From an uncultured Verrucomicrobiota bacterium (GTDB lineage Bacteria > Verrucomicrobiota > Verrucomicrobiia > Limisphaerales > UBA9464), in assembly GCA_903916195.1 (NCBI GenBank), contig CAIWVP010000020.1, positions 21,094 to 85,093 of the forward strand: a stretch of DNA of 64,000 nt, read 5' to 3'. Under the pieces are notes generated by a model, which was not told the origin of the DNA, searched no databases, and saw nothing but the letters and a program-made list of their open reading frames with translations. Both the position numbers and the translations under genes were made by a program. Numbering within the stretch: the first letter of the stretch is position 1; each line of letters begins with the position of its first letter. Of the stretch, positions 18,703 to 30,900 are shown one piece after another.

Positions 18703-19571
18703 ACCCTGTCCGCAACCAATCGCCGCGCCGCGCCGCGGGCTTCACCATGGTGGAGCTGGCGCTCTGCATCGCCGTGGTCGCCATCGCGATGGTCGCCATC
18801 ATCGGCGTGCTCCCGGCCGGCCTCAACGTCCAGCAGCAGAACCGCGAGGACACCATCATCGACCAGGATGCGACGATGCTCATGGATGCCCTGCGCAACG
18901 GTGCCATCCGGTTCGACGACCTGACCAACTACGTCGACTACATCGTGGTCGAGCGGGGGCGGGTCAACGCGGTCCGCGGCACCGGCGTCGGCGTCAACGG
19001 CTTCGTCGGCCAATGGTTCAACGGCACCTTGGGCAATGTGCCGAACCCCAAGCGCAAGCTGACCACCTCGCAGGAGATCATGGGACTGCTTTCGCTGCCG
19101 AAATATGATTTCGCCATCGAGACGGATACCCCCAGCTACACCAACCGCGTCACCGCCCAGTTCCGCGCCTTCAGCGGCGCGCTGAACGACAAGGTGCTGC
19201 CCCAGCGCGTGGACGACATCCCGCCCGCCGGTCAACTCAACTTCGCCTTCCGTTATCTCGTCACCGTCGAGATCGTGCCCGTGGTCTCCCGCCCGATGGA
19301 CGCTTCGGATCCTGTCGGGCTCGCCCAGCAAGGGGTGATGGGCGGGAACCTGTACGACGTGCTTTTGACCTATCGTTGGCCGGTGGTCGGCGAAGAGATC
19401 CCGGCCCGGGTCGGGTCCGGTCTGAAGACCTTCCGCACCCAGGTGGCGGCGCGGCTCCGCTATCCGGTGGACCCCTCCACCGGGTCCATCACCAACATGC
19501 CGGGGACGGACATCCGCATCCGCCGGTTCGATCCGGGCAGCCCGTGGAACCCGGCCAGCCCGGTCAACTGA
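18699..19571 (+). CDS. GspI-like minor pseudopilin
   Basis: A 290-residue protein with leader, GFTMVELALCIAVVAIAMV (Gly at -1, Glu at +5) and a GspI/PilV-like continuation. The ATG overlaps the stop of the GspH-like gene, which fixes the start. The globular domain is larger than classical GspI (about 120 residues). It resembles the cassette B protein of verrucomicrobial pseudopilin cassettes. Expected to be a minor pseudopilin of the tip complex. Confidence 0.75.
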   Translation: MNPVRNQSPRRAAGFTMVELALCIAVVAIAMVAIIGVLPAGLNVQQQNREDTIIDQDATMLMDALRNGAIRFDDLTNYVDYIVVERGRVNAVRGTGVGVNGFVGQWFNGTLGNVPNPKRKLTTSQEIMGLLSLPKYDFAIETDTPSYTNRVTAQFRAFSGALNDKVLPQRVDDIPPAGQLNFAFRYLVTVEIVPVVSRPMDASDPVGLAQQGVMGGNLYDVLLTYRWPVVGEEIPARVGSGLKTFRTQVAARLRYPVDPSTGSITNMPGTDIRIRRFDPGSPWNPASPVN

Positions 19572-19588
19572 CTTCTAGCGAGCCGCGT

Positions 19589-20563
19589 ATGAACCTGCGA
19601 GACCACCACCCCGTTTTACGGGCCGCGCGCCGGGCGTTCTCCCTGCTCGAGCTGCTGGTCGCCATCGGTCTGCTGACCGTGGTGATCCTCACGCTCTACG
19701 CGATGTTCGACCAGACGCAGAAGGCGCTGCACGCGAACATCTCCCAGACCGATGTCATGGAGTCGGGCCGGTCGGTGATGGAGCTGATCGTGCGCGACAT
19801 CGAGCGCGCCCAATCGCCGAACCTCGCCGGAGCGATCAACCTCGCCATCCAGAAGTCCGATTTCGTCAAATCCGCCTCGGCCCCGGACACGTTCATCCCG
19901 CCGGGCACCACCGATGCCAAGCATCGCGACTACCCGCTGAACAGCCTGTTCTTCCTTGGGCAGGCCCAGAGCAACCTGTGGACCGCGTTCGGCTTCTACG
20001 TCGGCCACAATGCCGATGCGAGCCGGCAACCCGATGAGACCTTGGGCACACTGTACCGTTTCCAGGATCCATATGTGCAATCGGCGCGCGGCCTCGCCGC
20101 CGCGGACCGGTTCAGGGCGTTCTACATTTTTCCGAAATCAAGCAGCTACGCGCTGAACCGTCCGGATCCGCAGGATGAGAAGAACTACCTGAATCGCTTC
20201 CACCGCGCGACGAACTCCACGCGCCTGCTCGACAACGTGCTCTTCTTCCGCGTCCTTCCCTTCGGCCGCGAAGGTCTGCCCATCGACCAGAACACCCTCC
20301 GGACCTACTTCGCTGCGACCAACCCGTTGGCCAAAGGCATCACGGTGACGAACCAAATCGCGTCCCCGTACTTCAGCACCGGTTTCACCGGCACGGCGCT
20401 GCCCTCCGCCGTCGAGATCGAGCTCGGCATGCTCTCGCCGCGGCTGTGGACCCAGTACACCAACCAGGTGAGCTTCAACCTGAAGACGAACTTCCTGGCG
20501 AAACACAAAGCGGACATCCTCGTGTTCCGCCAACGCATCCCTCTCCGCACCGCTCTCCAATGA
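19589..20563 (+). CDS. GspJ-like minor pseudopilin
   Basis: A 324-residue protein with leader and FSLLELLVAIGLLTVVILT (Glu at +5), followed by the GspJ-like TDVMESGRSVMELIVRDIER helix. It resembles cassette protein C of the verrucomicrobial sets. The stop overlaps the start of the GspK-like gene (ATGA at 20560). In classical systems GspJ binds GspI and GspK to form the pseudopilus tip. Confidence 0.78.
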   Translation: MNLRDHHPVLRAARRAFSLLELLVAIGLLTVVILTLYAMFDQTQKALHANISQTDVMESGRSVMELIVRDIERAQSPNLAGAINLAIQKSDFVKSASAPDTFIPPGTTDAKHRDYPLNSLFFLGQAQSNLWTAFGFYVGHNADASRQPDETLGTLYRFQDPYVQSARGLAAADRFRAFYIFPKSSSYALNRPDPQDEKNYLNRFHRATNSTRLLDNVLFFRVLPFGREGLPIDQNTLRTYFAATNPLAKGITVTNQIASPYFSTGFTGTALPSAVEIELGMLSPRLWTQYTNQVSFNLKTNFLAKHKADILVFRQRIPLRTALQ

Positions 20564-23500
20564 ACCTCCACGCCGTCCAGGCCCGTCGAGGGATCGCGCT
20601 GGTCATCACGTTGATCATGCTGTCGGTGGTGACCATCACCGCCGTCGCGTTCCTCGCCGTGAGCCGCCGTGAGCGCAGCTCGGTGGCGGCCGCCGCCGAG
20701 CAGATCGACGCCCGCTACGCCGCCGATGCGGCGCTCAACCGGGTGAAGGCGGAGATCACCTCGGGCATCATCGCCACCACCAACCGCTTCGCCTACGGGT
20801 TGAAGGTCTCCACGAACTTCATCAACCCTCGGTTCGACCCGACCAAGCCGTCCGCCGCCGATCTGCCCGCCGGCTCCACCAACGCCTTCAACCAGTTGAC
20901 CAACGTCAACTACCTGATCAATCCGAAGAACGGGACGCCGTTCCAGCTCCCCGGCGACAACCTCGCCTACCGGAAGATGCTGGCGAACCTGTACTACGAC
21001 CCGCGTCCGCCGGTCTTCTACGCCACCAACCGGAATCCCCGCCTGCCGACCGAGTTCCGCTACACGCTCGACCTGAACCGCAACGGTCGCATCGAGACCA
21101 ACGGCCTCGTCATCCCTTCCGACCGCACCGGCCGCACCAACGGTTTCTTCCCGCAATCCATGGTCGGTGATCCGGAATGGGTCGGCGTGCTCGAGAACCC
21201 CGACGCGCCCCACTCCGGCACCAACCGCTTCCTTTACCGCTACGCCTATCTGGTCGTCCCGGCCGGACGCACGCTCGACGTCAACTCCATCCACAACTCG
21301 GCCAAGAACGTCAACGCGACGGCGGATCTCTCCAAGTTCAGCCGCAACGAGGGCGTCGGCGCCTGGGAGATCAACGGCGCGGGATTCCTCGGCGCGCTGA
21401 ACACCAACATCTGGTCGGCGAACGAATATTTGTCGTATGACGCGGACCGGGCTGCCTTGGCGAGAGGCCTGGCCTTCGACGACGCCAACAGCCTCGTCCA
21501 AGCGCGACGCCGCGACGCCGGGAGGATCGATCATCCGCCGTCCACCGCGGCCAGGTACTTCGGACAGGAGATCGGGCAGACGGTCGATCCCAGCGCCCAA
21601 GCTCGCCTTGCCAACGGACGAGTGGATCTCTATTCCGACGGACCCTACCTGAAGACGGTCGCGGATCTGCGGAAACCGCCGACTGGAGACGACCAACCTG
21701 CGTCGGCTTGGTCCGGCGGCGACTACACGAACGCATTCACCGACATCAACCAGCTCTTCGATTCGTCGCTCGGGTTGGGCACGAGGCTCACCGGCATCGA
21801 CAGCCGGCCCGGAGTGACCTCCGCCCGGAGCACCTACGACAACTACACTTTCTACCGACTGCTCGGCCAGTTGGGCACCGACAGCACGGATGCCCGGTTC
21901 GAGACCGGTTTCGACCGCAGCCAGACCATCCGGACCTTGTCGACCGGCATCCTGACCGAAGGTGCCTACTACCGCCGCGCGAAGCTCAACTTGAACTACC
22001 GGCAGACCGATCCGAACGGCGGGGAATCCGTGAACGCGAGCGTCGCCGGCTTCAATGATTGGACGGCCATCAACTGGTTCACCAACGCGGTCCATCGTCT
22101 GCTCCTCACCGAGTTCACCAACGGCCTGCCTTATCTGCAGGCGGACGTCGATCCCGACCTGAGCCTCGGTCTCGCCATCCACGGTCAGGTGGCCGTGCGC
22201 TCCTTTTCGCCGGACGCCTCGGGCCGGCCCCGTTTTGCCCTCACGAACCACACCTACAGCGCCCAGGCGCACCGACTTCTCCAACTGGCGGCGAACATCT
22301 ACGACTACTCCAACCACCGGACCAATCTGCCGAGCAGGAGTGGGTATCCGTATGTCCCGTCGGTGTTCCAGCCGGTCCTCTATCGCGCGACCTACCTGAA
22401 CGACCTGAACCGGTTCCCCCGTTTCCGGAACCGGACTCTGCAGCCGGACAACTTGACCCGCCTCGGAGGCTTCGTCGAGGTGACCCGCGCCGACACTTTC
22501 CTGAACCTGCCGTGGGTCGATCTGGAGGACCCGGGTTTCAATGCCCTGTTCGGGCGAGGGTTCGACCTCAACTCCATCCGCTTGAGCACCGACCGTCCGG
22601 TCGTCGGCCAGAACGTCGCGAACGTTCCCCGGGCGCGGTATGTCGGCGTTCCATTGGTGATCGGCGCCAAGAAGGGCTACCCGAATTTCAACGAAGGATT
22701 CTGGCAATCCGCGCTCCAGGTGACCCGCCGGCTCTTCGTCCTGAAGACCCGGGGCAGCACCACGCCGGCGCTGGCGCTGACCGAGACGCCGTTCGTCGGC
22801 GGGAACGGCAAGGGTGTCGCCACCGAGGCCCAATACCGTTTCGACCTCCGCCACAACGTCTCCACCGAACTGTGGAACTCGTACAGCAACGCGTTCCCGC
22901 GGGGCGTCCGCATCGTCGTGACCAACGTCCTTTCGTTCGGCCTCTACAATGTCCTGCCCAACGGCACCTCCAACTTTGTCCAAGGCACCAACAACTACAT
23001 CCGCGGCACCAACGTCCTCTTGACCTCAGGCCAGTGGGAAGGCGGGCAGTTCCGCACGCCGCTCAACGAGCTGCTCGGCTACAGTTTCGTCTACGACCAC
23101 ATCAACGGCCGTTCTTACGGGGTCAATGAGACCAACCGAGGTCGGGTGAACGTGGTGGTCACGCCGCCGGTGTTGGACTTGTACGTCACCAACCGGCTGT
23201 TCTACGCCTTGGTGGACACGGTCAACAACGCCGTCCTCGACTCCGTCAGCTTCAAGAGTGTGGTCTCCGAGACCAACGTCCTGCGCTTCCTCGAACTCGA
23301 CGGCAGGAGCGGCACCTCCGCGAACCTGCCGGGCATCCGCCAAGCCGCCGGCACCGAGCTCCGCATGACGGATTTCTGGCGGACGAACCGGTTGGCGATC
23401 GGCGGCACCGCCGGCATCTCCAACCAGATGGCCGTCTCCTTGGGCAAGGCCAAGGTGAACGCGACCCTGTGGCGGAACCCGTTCGGCAACATCGGCGGCA

Positions 23501-24909
23501 CCACCCAGGATCGGGTCAAGGCCATCAACGGCCTCTACTACTATCTGTACCGCCAGTTCCCCACCGACCCGGAGCTGCAATTGTCCGATCTGCCGAGCCA
23601 AAACGCAGCTCTCCAGCGGCAGATCGCTTCCCAGTTCGCGGGGGTCACCAACGTCCAGGTCGGCTTCAACCCGTCGCCGACGATCTATCTCACCGACCGC
23701 CGCCAGGCGAACGACCCGTTGGTCCATTACACGTCCGAGGATTTGCAACCGGGATACAGCCTGTTCAGCGATTCGGGGAACTACAGCGAGCTGCTGACGT
23801 CCGCTGGCCGCATCGATTCGCTCCGCGGCGGGTTCCAGTTGACCACGAACTCGGTGGCCAATCTCGCCGGCCTGCCGATCAACCAGAAACTCGGCCTCCG
23901 CGGCGTGGTGGCCTATGCGCCGTGGGGCAGGGACTCGCAGCTGCAGCTCCGGGCGACGGCCGGGACCGACACCGGCCTCAACACGGCCTACGATCTCGCC
24001 TACAAAGACCCGTTCATCAGCCGGTCCGACGACTGGGCCTTCCCGACCAATGCCCAGACCAAGCTGCCCAACATCGGACACCTCGGCCGCGTCCATCGCG
24101 GCACGCCGTGGCAGACGGTCTATCTCAAATCGAAGGTCGCCGATCTCGGCGTCCTCGTCGACCGCGTCGGCGCGAAGAAGAGCTGGAGCGCTTGGTCCGG
24201 CAGCCAGGCCACCCATCCGGTCAACGACTGGAAGCTGATGGATCTATTCACCACCGCGGTGAACGACAACGCGGCTCGCGGCCTGTTGTCGGTCAACCAG
24301 ACCAACATCGCCTCGTGGTCGGCGCTCCTCTCCGGCGTGCCCTTGCTCACCGATATCAAGAACGCCGCCGACCCCGTGCCGACGCTCTTGCGGCCGGATT
24401 CCCCGGAGCTCCGGCAGGTCCTCGCCGGATACACGACCCCGGCGAACGTCTTTGTGCCGGGCCTGCTCCAGTGGCTGAATCCGTCGAACTCCCTCGCCAA
24501 GGTGGCCGCGGGTTTTGCGCCGACGCTGTTGGCCCCGGGCGGCTATTTCACCAACCTCGGTTCCATCCTGTCGGTCCCGACCCTCTCGGACCGTTCCCCG
24601 CTGCTCAACGCGAAGGTCGATTGGGCGGTCCACACCAACGTCATCGACGAGGTCGTGGAACGCATCCCGCAACAGGTCTTGTCGCTGATGAAGGCCGATG
24701 AGCCGCGGGTCGTGGTCTACAGCTTCGGCCAATCGCTGAAGCCGGCGCCGAACTCGTTGGTCACCACCCCGGGCCGCTATTTCGGTCTCTGCACCAACTA
24801 CCAGGTCACCGGCGAATCCGCCACCCGCACGCTCCTCCGCTTCGACGGTCCTCCACGTGAACCTCGGACCGTGGTGGAAGACCACCGCACCCTGTTCCCG
24901 AGCAATTGA
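20560..24909 (+). CDS. giant GspK/PilX-like protein (1449 aa)
   Basis: A 1449-residue protein with N-terminus RRGIALVITLIMLSVVTITA, a pilin-type helix after Gly that lacks Glu at +5, as in GspK and PilX. The conserved REDxx-like region (AVSRRERSSVAAAAEQIDARYAADA in two parts: SRRERSSVAAAA, ARYAADAALNRVK) follows. Classical GspK has about 320 residues; this one adds over 1000 residues rich in Asn, Thr, Tyr and Leu. It resembles cassette protein A of verrucomicrobial pseudopilin cassettes. By analogy it caps the pseudopilus and may contact the cargo. The start overlaps the stop of the GspJ-like gene. Confidence 0.75.
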   Translation: MNLHAVQARRGIALVITLIMLSVVTITAVAFLAVSRRERSSVAAAAEQIDARYAADAALNRVKAEITSGIIATTNRFAYGLKVSTNFINPRFDPTKPSAADLPAGSTNAFNQLTNVNYLINPKNGTPFQLPGDNLAYRKMLANLYYDPRPPVFYATNRNPRLPTEFRYTLDLNRNGRIETNGLVIPSDRTGRTNGFFPQSMVGDPEWVGVLENPDAPHSGTNRFLYRYAYLVVPAGRTLDVNSIHNSAKNVNATADLSKFSRNEGVGAWEINGAGFLGALNTNIWSANEYLSYDADRAALARGLAFDDANSLVQARRRDAGRIDHPPSTAARYFGQEIGQTVDPSAQARLANGRVDLYSDGPYLKTVADLRKPPTGDDQPASAWSGGDYTNAFTDINQLFDSSLGLGTRLTGIDSRPGVTSARSTYDNYTFYRLLGQLGTDSTDARFETGFDRSQTIRTLSTGILTEGAYYRRAKLNLNYRQTDPNGGESVNASVAGFNDWTAINWFTNAVHRLLLTEFTNGLPYLQADVDPDLSLGLAIHGQVAVRSFSPDASGRPRFALTNHTYSAQAHRLLQLAANIYDYSNHRTNLPSRSGYPYVPSVFQPVLYRATYLNDLNRFPRFRNRTLQPDNLTRLGGFVEVTRADTFLNLPWVDLEDPGFNALFGRGFDLNSIRLSTDRPVVGQNVANVPRARYVGVPLVIGAKKGYPNFNEGFWQSALQVTRRLFVLKTRGSTTPALALTETPFVGGNGKGVATEAQYRFDLRHNVSTELWNSYSNAFPRGVRIVVTNVLSFGLYNVLPNGTSNFVQGTNNYIRGTNVLLTSGQWEGGQFRTPLNELLGYSFVYDHINGRSYGVNETNRGRVNVVVTPPVLDLYVTNRLFYALVDTVNNAVLDSVSFKSVVSETNVLRFLELDGRSGTSANLPGIRQAAGTELRMTDFWRTNRLAIGGTAGISNQMAVSLGKAKVNATLWRNPFGNIGGTTQDRVKAINGLYYYLYRQFPTDPELQLSDLPSQNAALQRQIASQFAGVTNVQVGFNPSPTIYLTDRRQANDPLVHYTSEDLQPGYSLFSDSGNYSELLTSAGRIDSLRGGFQLTTNSVANLAGLPINQKLGLRGVVAYAPWGRDSQLQLRATAGTDTGLNTAYDLAYKDPFISRSDDWAFPTNAQTKLPNIGHLGRVHRGTPWQTVYLKSKVADLGVLVDRVGAKKSWSAWSGSQATHPVNDWKLMDLFTTAVNDNAARGLLSVNQTNIASWSALLSGVPLLTDIKNAADPVPTLLRPDSPELRQVLAGYTTPANVFVPGLLQWLNPSNSLAKVAAGFAPTLLAPGGYFTNLGSILSVPTLSDRSPLLNAKVDWAVHTNVIDEVVERIPQQVLSLMKADEPRVVVYSFGQSLKPAPNSLVTTPGRYFGLCTNYQVTGESATRTLLRFDGPPREPRTVVEDHRTLFPSN

Positions 24910-24954
24910 TCGACCGTCATCATCGGCCGCGCCTTTCCGCCTGAACCGCCCGCT

Positions 24955-27900
24955 ATGTCCTCGCCCCGCCGCAACGTCCTCGGTGCTCTCGCTCTGCTCC
25001 TGCTGTGCTCGGTCCTGGGCTGGCGGGTGATCCAACGGCACGGCAACGGCCGCGACCTGGAGCGCTTGGTCGCGGCACGGTCCACGACGACCACGACGAC
25101 CACGGCGGCTCCGGCGGCCGCGGCTTCCGTTCCGACGGTCGCGTCGCAGCCGATCTCCAAGTGGGTGCCGACTCGTTCACTGGCGGCGGGCGAAAAGGCG
25201 AAGTTCACCGACGCCAAGTCCACCAACCGGCTCCGCAACACGGCGGCCAGCGCCGACCGGCTCGTCCGGGAAGGCCATGCATTGCTGCTCAGGAACGCGT
25301 TCGTGGACACCGCCAGCGGCGAACCGCTCGCCATTCCCTCGGCGCTCCGCTCGTCCGAACCGGGCGCCTACGTCGTCCAGTCCAAGGGCCCGATCGGACA
25401 CGCCTTCCGGGCGCGGCTGGCCTCGGCCGGTGCGCGGATCATCGGCTACATGCCGGTCGATGCGTTCTTGGTGCAGGCGACGTCCGCCGCTGCGCAGTCG
25501 TTGGCCGATGCCCCCGAGACCGCCGCGGTGCTCGCGTATGAACCCTATTTCAAGCTGGAGCCCGGCCTGCTGCCGCTGGCGCTGGCGGCCACGGCGTCGG
25601 TCGATCCGCTCAAGCTGGTCCTGACCGTCCCGGAGCCGGACGCGACGATGCCGCAGATCACCGCGCTCGGCGGACGCGAGGTGTTCCGGGAACGCGGTGT
25701 GGACGGCACGTTGGTCACGGTCGAGGCGCCTGGATCGGCGCTGGTGCCGTTGGCCCAGGTCGCCGGTGTCCACTTGATCGAACGCTGGCTGGCCCCGGTG
25801 TTCGCCAACGACAAGGCCGGCTATGCGCTCGGTTCCAGCACGGTGGCGGAGAACACCGATTCCTACCTTGGCCTGACCGGCGCCGGCGTACTGGTGAACA
25901 TCAACGATTCCGGCGTCGATGCCGATCATCCCGACCTGACCAACCGCGTCTTCACCGTCGATTCCGTGCCCGCGATCCTCCGTGATGTCGACGGCCACGG
26001 CACGCATGTCGCGGGCATCATCGCCGGCAACGGCGCCGCGTCCGCGACCGTGGCAGGGACGCCCCAAGGCTCGGTCACCAACGCCCGCTTCAAGGGCAAG
26101 GCGCCGGCTGCCGAGTTGTTCGTCTTGCCGGTCGACCTCATCCAAGGCCCGGCGTCCGGCGATATCTACCTGCAGGAGACCGCGGCGCGGACCAGCCGTC
26201 GCAAGAACCCGGACGGCGAGCCGCTCATCTCGAACAACAGCTGGGGCTATGGTTCGACCGAGTACGGCTCGCACTCGGCAAGCTACGACGCCGCGGTGCG
26301 CGATGCCCTGCCAGAGAAGTCCGGGGACCAGCCGATCCTGTACGTCTTCAGCGCAGGCAACAGCGGCTTCGGCGGGGACAACGGGCAAGGCGGGGACTTC
26401 GACAGCATCAACACCCCGGGCAACGCCAAGAACGTCATCACCGTCGGCGCGCTCGAATCTTCGCGCGACCTGACGAACTCCATCGTCACCGTCTACACGA
26501 ACACGGACCCGGAATCGCTGTTGATCACCGTGGCGATCGGTTCGACCTTGGTCCGCCCCGATCTCTGGCCGCCCTCGGAGACCAACCAAGACCTCACCTA
26601 CGAGACGAATTTTCCGTTCGCGGCGCTGACCGACAGCGCGTTCCAGATCGCCGGATATTCCAGCCGTGGCAACATCGGCATCGGCACCGAAGGCGATTCC
26701 GGCCGGTTCAAGCCGGACCTCGTCGCGCCCGGCACCTTCGTGCTCTCGGCCCGTTCCTCGCAGTGGAGGTTGGATACCGATTTTCCCCCGGAGCTGTACC
26801 CTGACGACTACAGCCTCTTCCAGGACCTGACCGCTGAAGGTGCCCCGTACTACCGTTATGAAACGGGCACCAGCATGTCGGCCCCGGCCGTGGCGGGTCT
26901 GCTCGCGCAGATGCAGGAGTATTTCCAAGGCCAGCCTGGCCGACGCCCGTCCGCCGCGGGCTACAAGGCGCTCTTGTTGAACAGCGCCCAGCCGACCAGC
27001 CCGACCTATTTCCCGGACACCAAAGAGGCAGGGAACTACGGCGGTTGGGGCCAACCCAACTTGCCTCGCGCGCTCTCCGGTCGGGTGAAGACCGACGGTC
27101 AGTCGGTCGGCTTGGTCGAATCCGATGACGCCGGCCAATCCATCGGCCTCTCCACGGGTGAAGCACGTTCCTACAGACTGGACCTCGCGGAGGATGCCGC
27201 CAATGCGCCGCTCCGGCTGACGCTGGTGTGGACCGATCCTCCCGGCAATCCCGCTGCCGCGGCGAAGCTGGTCAACGACCTCGATCTGGTGGTCTCCAAC
27301 ACCATCACCGGCGAGGTGATCTACGGGAACGACTTCGCGCCGGGCGTGGGCACCAGCGCGGTGCGGGCGACCAACGATATCAGCCAGTTCGACCGCCTGA
27401 ACAACGTCGAGCGGATCGTGTTCGATCCCGCCGGCGGCACCAACTTCGTCATCTCCGTCGTCGGTTATCGGGTCAACGTCAACGCCCGGACCGACCACAC
27501 CAACGCGATCGTGCAGGACTTCGCATTGGCCATCGCGTCGGCGGCACCCGTCGGGACGAATGCCGCCGCGCCGGCCGGGACGCTGACCTCGACGGTCCCG
27601 GCGCTGTCGCCTCCCGGAGCCGGCCGCGGGATCGTGACCGGCGTCACCAACGGCGGAGCTCTCTTCAGCGAGCGGGTCGGCGCCAATTCGCCCTTGGTCA
27701 ACGGTCGCATCGGCCAGACCAACCAGTGGCACTTCTACACCTTCACCAATTCACCGGGAACGAACCTCGACATCTTCACCGTGTCCGACACCGGGGTGAC
27801 CAACTACCTCATCAACGGCAGCAACGTCGCTTTCGTCACCTTCCCGGTCGGCAACCTTTCCCGCTCCCGCACCAACGGCCCCGACATCGATCTCTATGTG

Positions 27901-30900
27901 TCCACCAACGCCGCGCTGCTCGACCTCGCGCCGGATGTGGTGAAATCGGCGTCCCGCTCGGCCGGACGTGACGCGAACGAACTGGTGTTCTTCACCAACT
28001 CGCCGGTGGACGGCATCGTCTATTACGTCGGCGTGAAGTCGGAGGACCAGCAGGCCGCCGAGTACGGTTTCATCGGCATCAGCTCCAAGGAGCCGTTCAA
28101 CCGGGTCGATGCCAACGGGGTCAACCATCCGCTCTCGATCCCGATCCTGCAGCCGATCCCCGACGGTACGCCGAACCTGCCCGGCTTCGGCCTCTACCTG
28201 TCGATCAGCATCATCCCGGGCGAGGTCCGGACCGTGACACCGCGGGTGACTTTCACCCACCAGAACTTCGGCGACCTCTTGGGCAACCTGTCGCATACGC
28301 GGAGCTTCGCTGTCTTGGACAACCATGGGCAGATCCTCCGGAACGACTACGGCACCAATGTCGTCGTCACCTACGACGACCTCGGCCAAAGGGCGCTTCC
28401 CGGCCGTGCGCGCTCGGACGGGCCGGGATCGCTGGTGGACTTCATGGGCTTCCCCGGCGTCGGCGCCTGGTTCTTCTCCACGTCCGACAACGCCCGCGGG
28501 AATGTCGGCCGGATCAACGGGTTCGACCTGGGTCTCTTGCCCAACGATTTTGGCGCGACCTTCGTGGAGCGGTGCGTGGACGGCGGCCTCATCGAGTACG
28601 AGGTCATCAATGTCCCGGCCGATGCCAGCAAGATGACCATCACGGTCACCAACATGGACCCGGCCTTGCCGCTGGAGGTCTTCATCCGCCGCGAGGAACT
28701 GCCGGACCTGACGGATCCTGCGAACAACGACAAGCACGCCACGATCCTCCCGCCCGGCGGCGACGTCGTGCTGGGTGTGCGCGACAGCCCGCCGCTCCAG
28801 GCCGGGCGCTACTTCATCGCGGTGTACAACCCCCACGGCGTGCGCGTCTGCTACCGCATCCGCGGCCGGCTGGAGCGCGAGCTGGACAGCACCTTCTCGC
28901 GGACCTTCACGTCTGACGGGCCGTCGGATCTCACCGATCGGGGCGTGGCCTACTCGAAGATCACCATCAACGAGACGCGTCCGGTCAGCGCGATCCAGGT
29001 CGGCATCCGCGTCGAGCATCCGAGGGAATCGGACCTGGCGATCCGCTTGGTGAACCCGGCCGGCGCCAGTTCGTTGCTGGCCGAGAGCCGCGGGACGACG
29101 AACGGGCAGGGCTTCGGCAGCGAACTGGTCACGGTGAACGGAGCGTTCTCGCACTTTGCCTTCGTGTATGACCGGGCATCCACCCGGGGCGTGCTCTATG
29201 TGAACGGCGTCAATGTCGCGGAAGGGATGTTCCCGGGCTACGCGCCGGTGACCTCGACGCCGCTCTACTTCGGTTTTGATCCGTCGCCGGGCGCCACCAC
29301 GGGAGCCAAGCCCAGGTTCGATGATTTCGCGCTGTGGGGCGGCCCGCTGCGCTCGGTCGAGGTCTTGAACATCTTCCGCAACGGCCTCGGTGGACTCGGC
29401 AAGAACGCCGACAGCGCCAGCTCGACGTTGATCTCGCTCTGGCCCTTCGATGCCGACGGCACGGACCACGTCGGGACCAACGACATCTATTTTAGTAAGG
29501 TCGCGATTTCCCGCGGCGGTCGGATTGGATCTTTTCTCACAGTCATCTCGGACGGTACCGCCGATTCCGCGCTGGCATCGCCGTCGCTCGATGTCGCGAA
29601 GGGGCGCGGATTCACCTTGGACGGATGGGTCGGCGCTGTGACGAAGCCCGACGTGGCCATCGCCGGCTGGGGCGGGACCAACGGACTGGCTCCGGTGGTG
29701 CTCGCCAACGCGACCGGTGAACTGGGCAACGGCCCGGGCTCCGTCTCCGTCTTGCTGAGCCGCAGTCCGCTGCGCGTGCTGAAGTCCCCCGCGGGCTCGA
29801 TCACGGCCACCGGGAAGACCACCAACACGCTCTACGCCATCTTCACCGAGCTCACCAACCAGACCTCTCAGCTCATCAAGTTCGCGGAACCTCCGTTCTT
29901 CACCGACACGCGGACCCGGCTGATTGCCAAGTCGGGCTTCAACACCATCACCACCAACAACGATAAATTTTACCGGCCCGGAGACCTCATCGATGGATGG
30001 CTCGTGGTGAGCAACCTCGTGCTGGGTTTGTCGGACGCCAGCGTGTCCTATGAGGGTGTCGGCTGCATCTCGCTCTTCCCGCAGCCGAAGCCGACCCGCA
30101 TCCGACGGACGATGGCCACCCTCCCGGGCCGATATTACACCGCCAGCTTCGCCTATCGGAAATCGCCCAACGCCTCTTCGGCCGTCGCCCAGGTCGAGTT
30201 GCTCACCGGCGGCGTCCCGCTCACCACGATCGACGCCACGAGCCTGTGGCAGACCAACGCGTACACCTTCCTCGCGGTCAGCAACACGCTTCCCTTGGAT
30301 GTCCGCGAGACGACGAACTCGAAGAACGGCGTCCTGCTCGATGCCTTCCGGTTCATCGAGGAACCCACCGGATATTATCTGGCCGAAGAGCCGATCAAAG
30401 CGGCCGCCTTGGTCAACGCGCTCGGCGACTGGCGGCTCGAAGTCACCGACGGCCGCGGATCGCAGGTCGGCAAGGTCCTGGGTTGGCAGATCACCTTGAC
30501 CTTCGCGCCGACCAATCCGGTCGCGGTGCTGCTCACCAACACCTCGCCTTACGCCACCCACGTCGTCGGCAACGATATCAAGTACTTCATCGTCGACGTC
30601 CCGCCCGAGGCGGCCCGGACGACGAACTTCCTGCAGAGCCTGACGGGAGGGCCTCTGAACCTGCTCTTCGCCCAGAACGGCATCCCCGACGGCAACCAAC
30701 CGGAAGATCACGTCCTCCTCACCGGGGTCGGATCCACCGGCGGCACGTCGGTGCTCACGACCAACCTCCCGCCCGTCCTGGTGCCGGGCCAACGGTACTA
30801 TCTGGGCGTGCAGAACGCGGCGCCCGGCGCCTCGAACAACTTCGCGATCCGCGTCGACCTCGGCATCGACGTCGTCGCTCTCTCCGACGGCATCCCGTAC

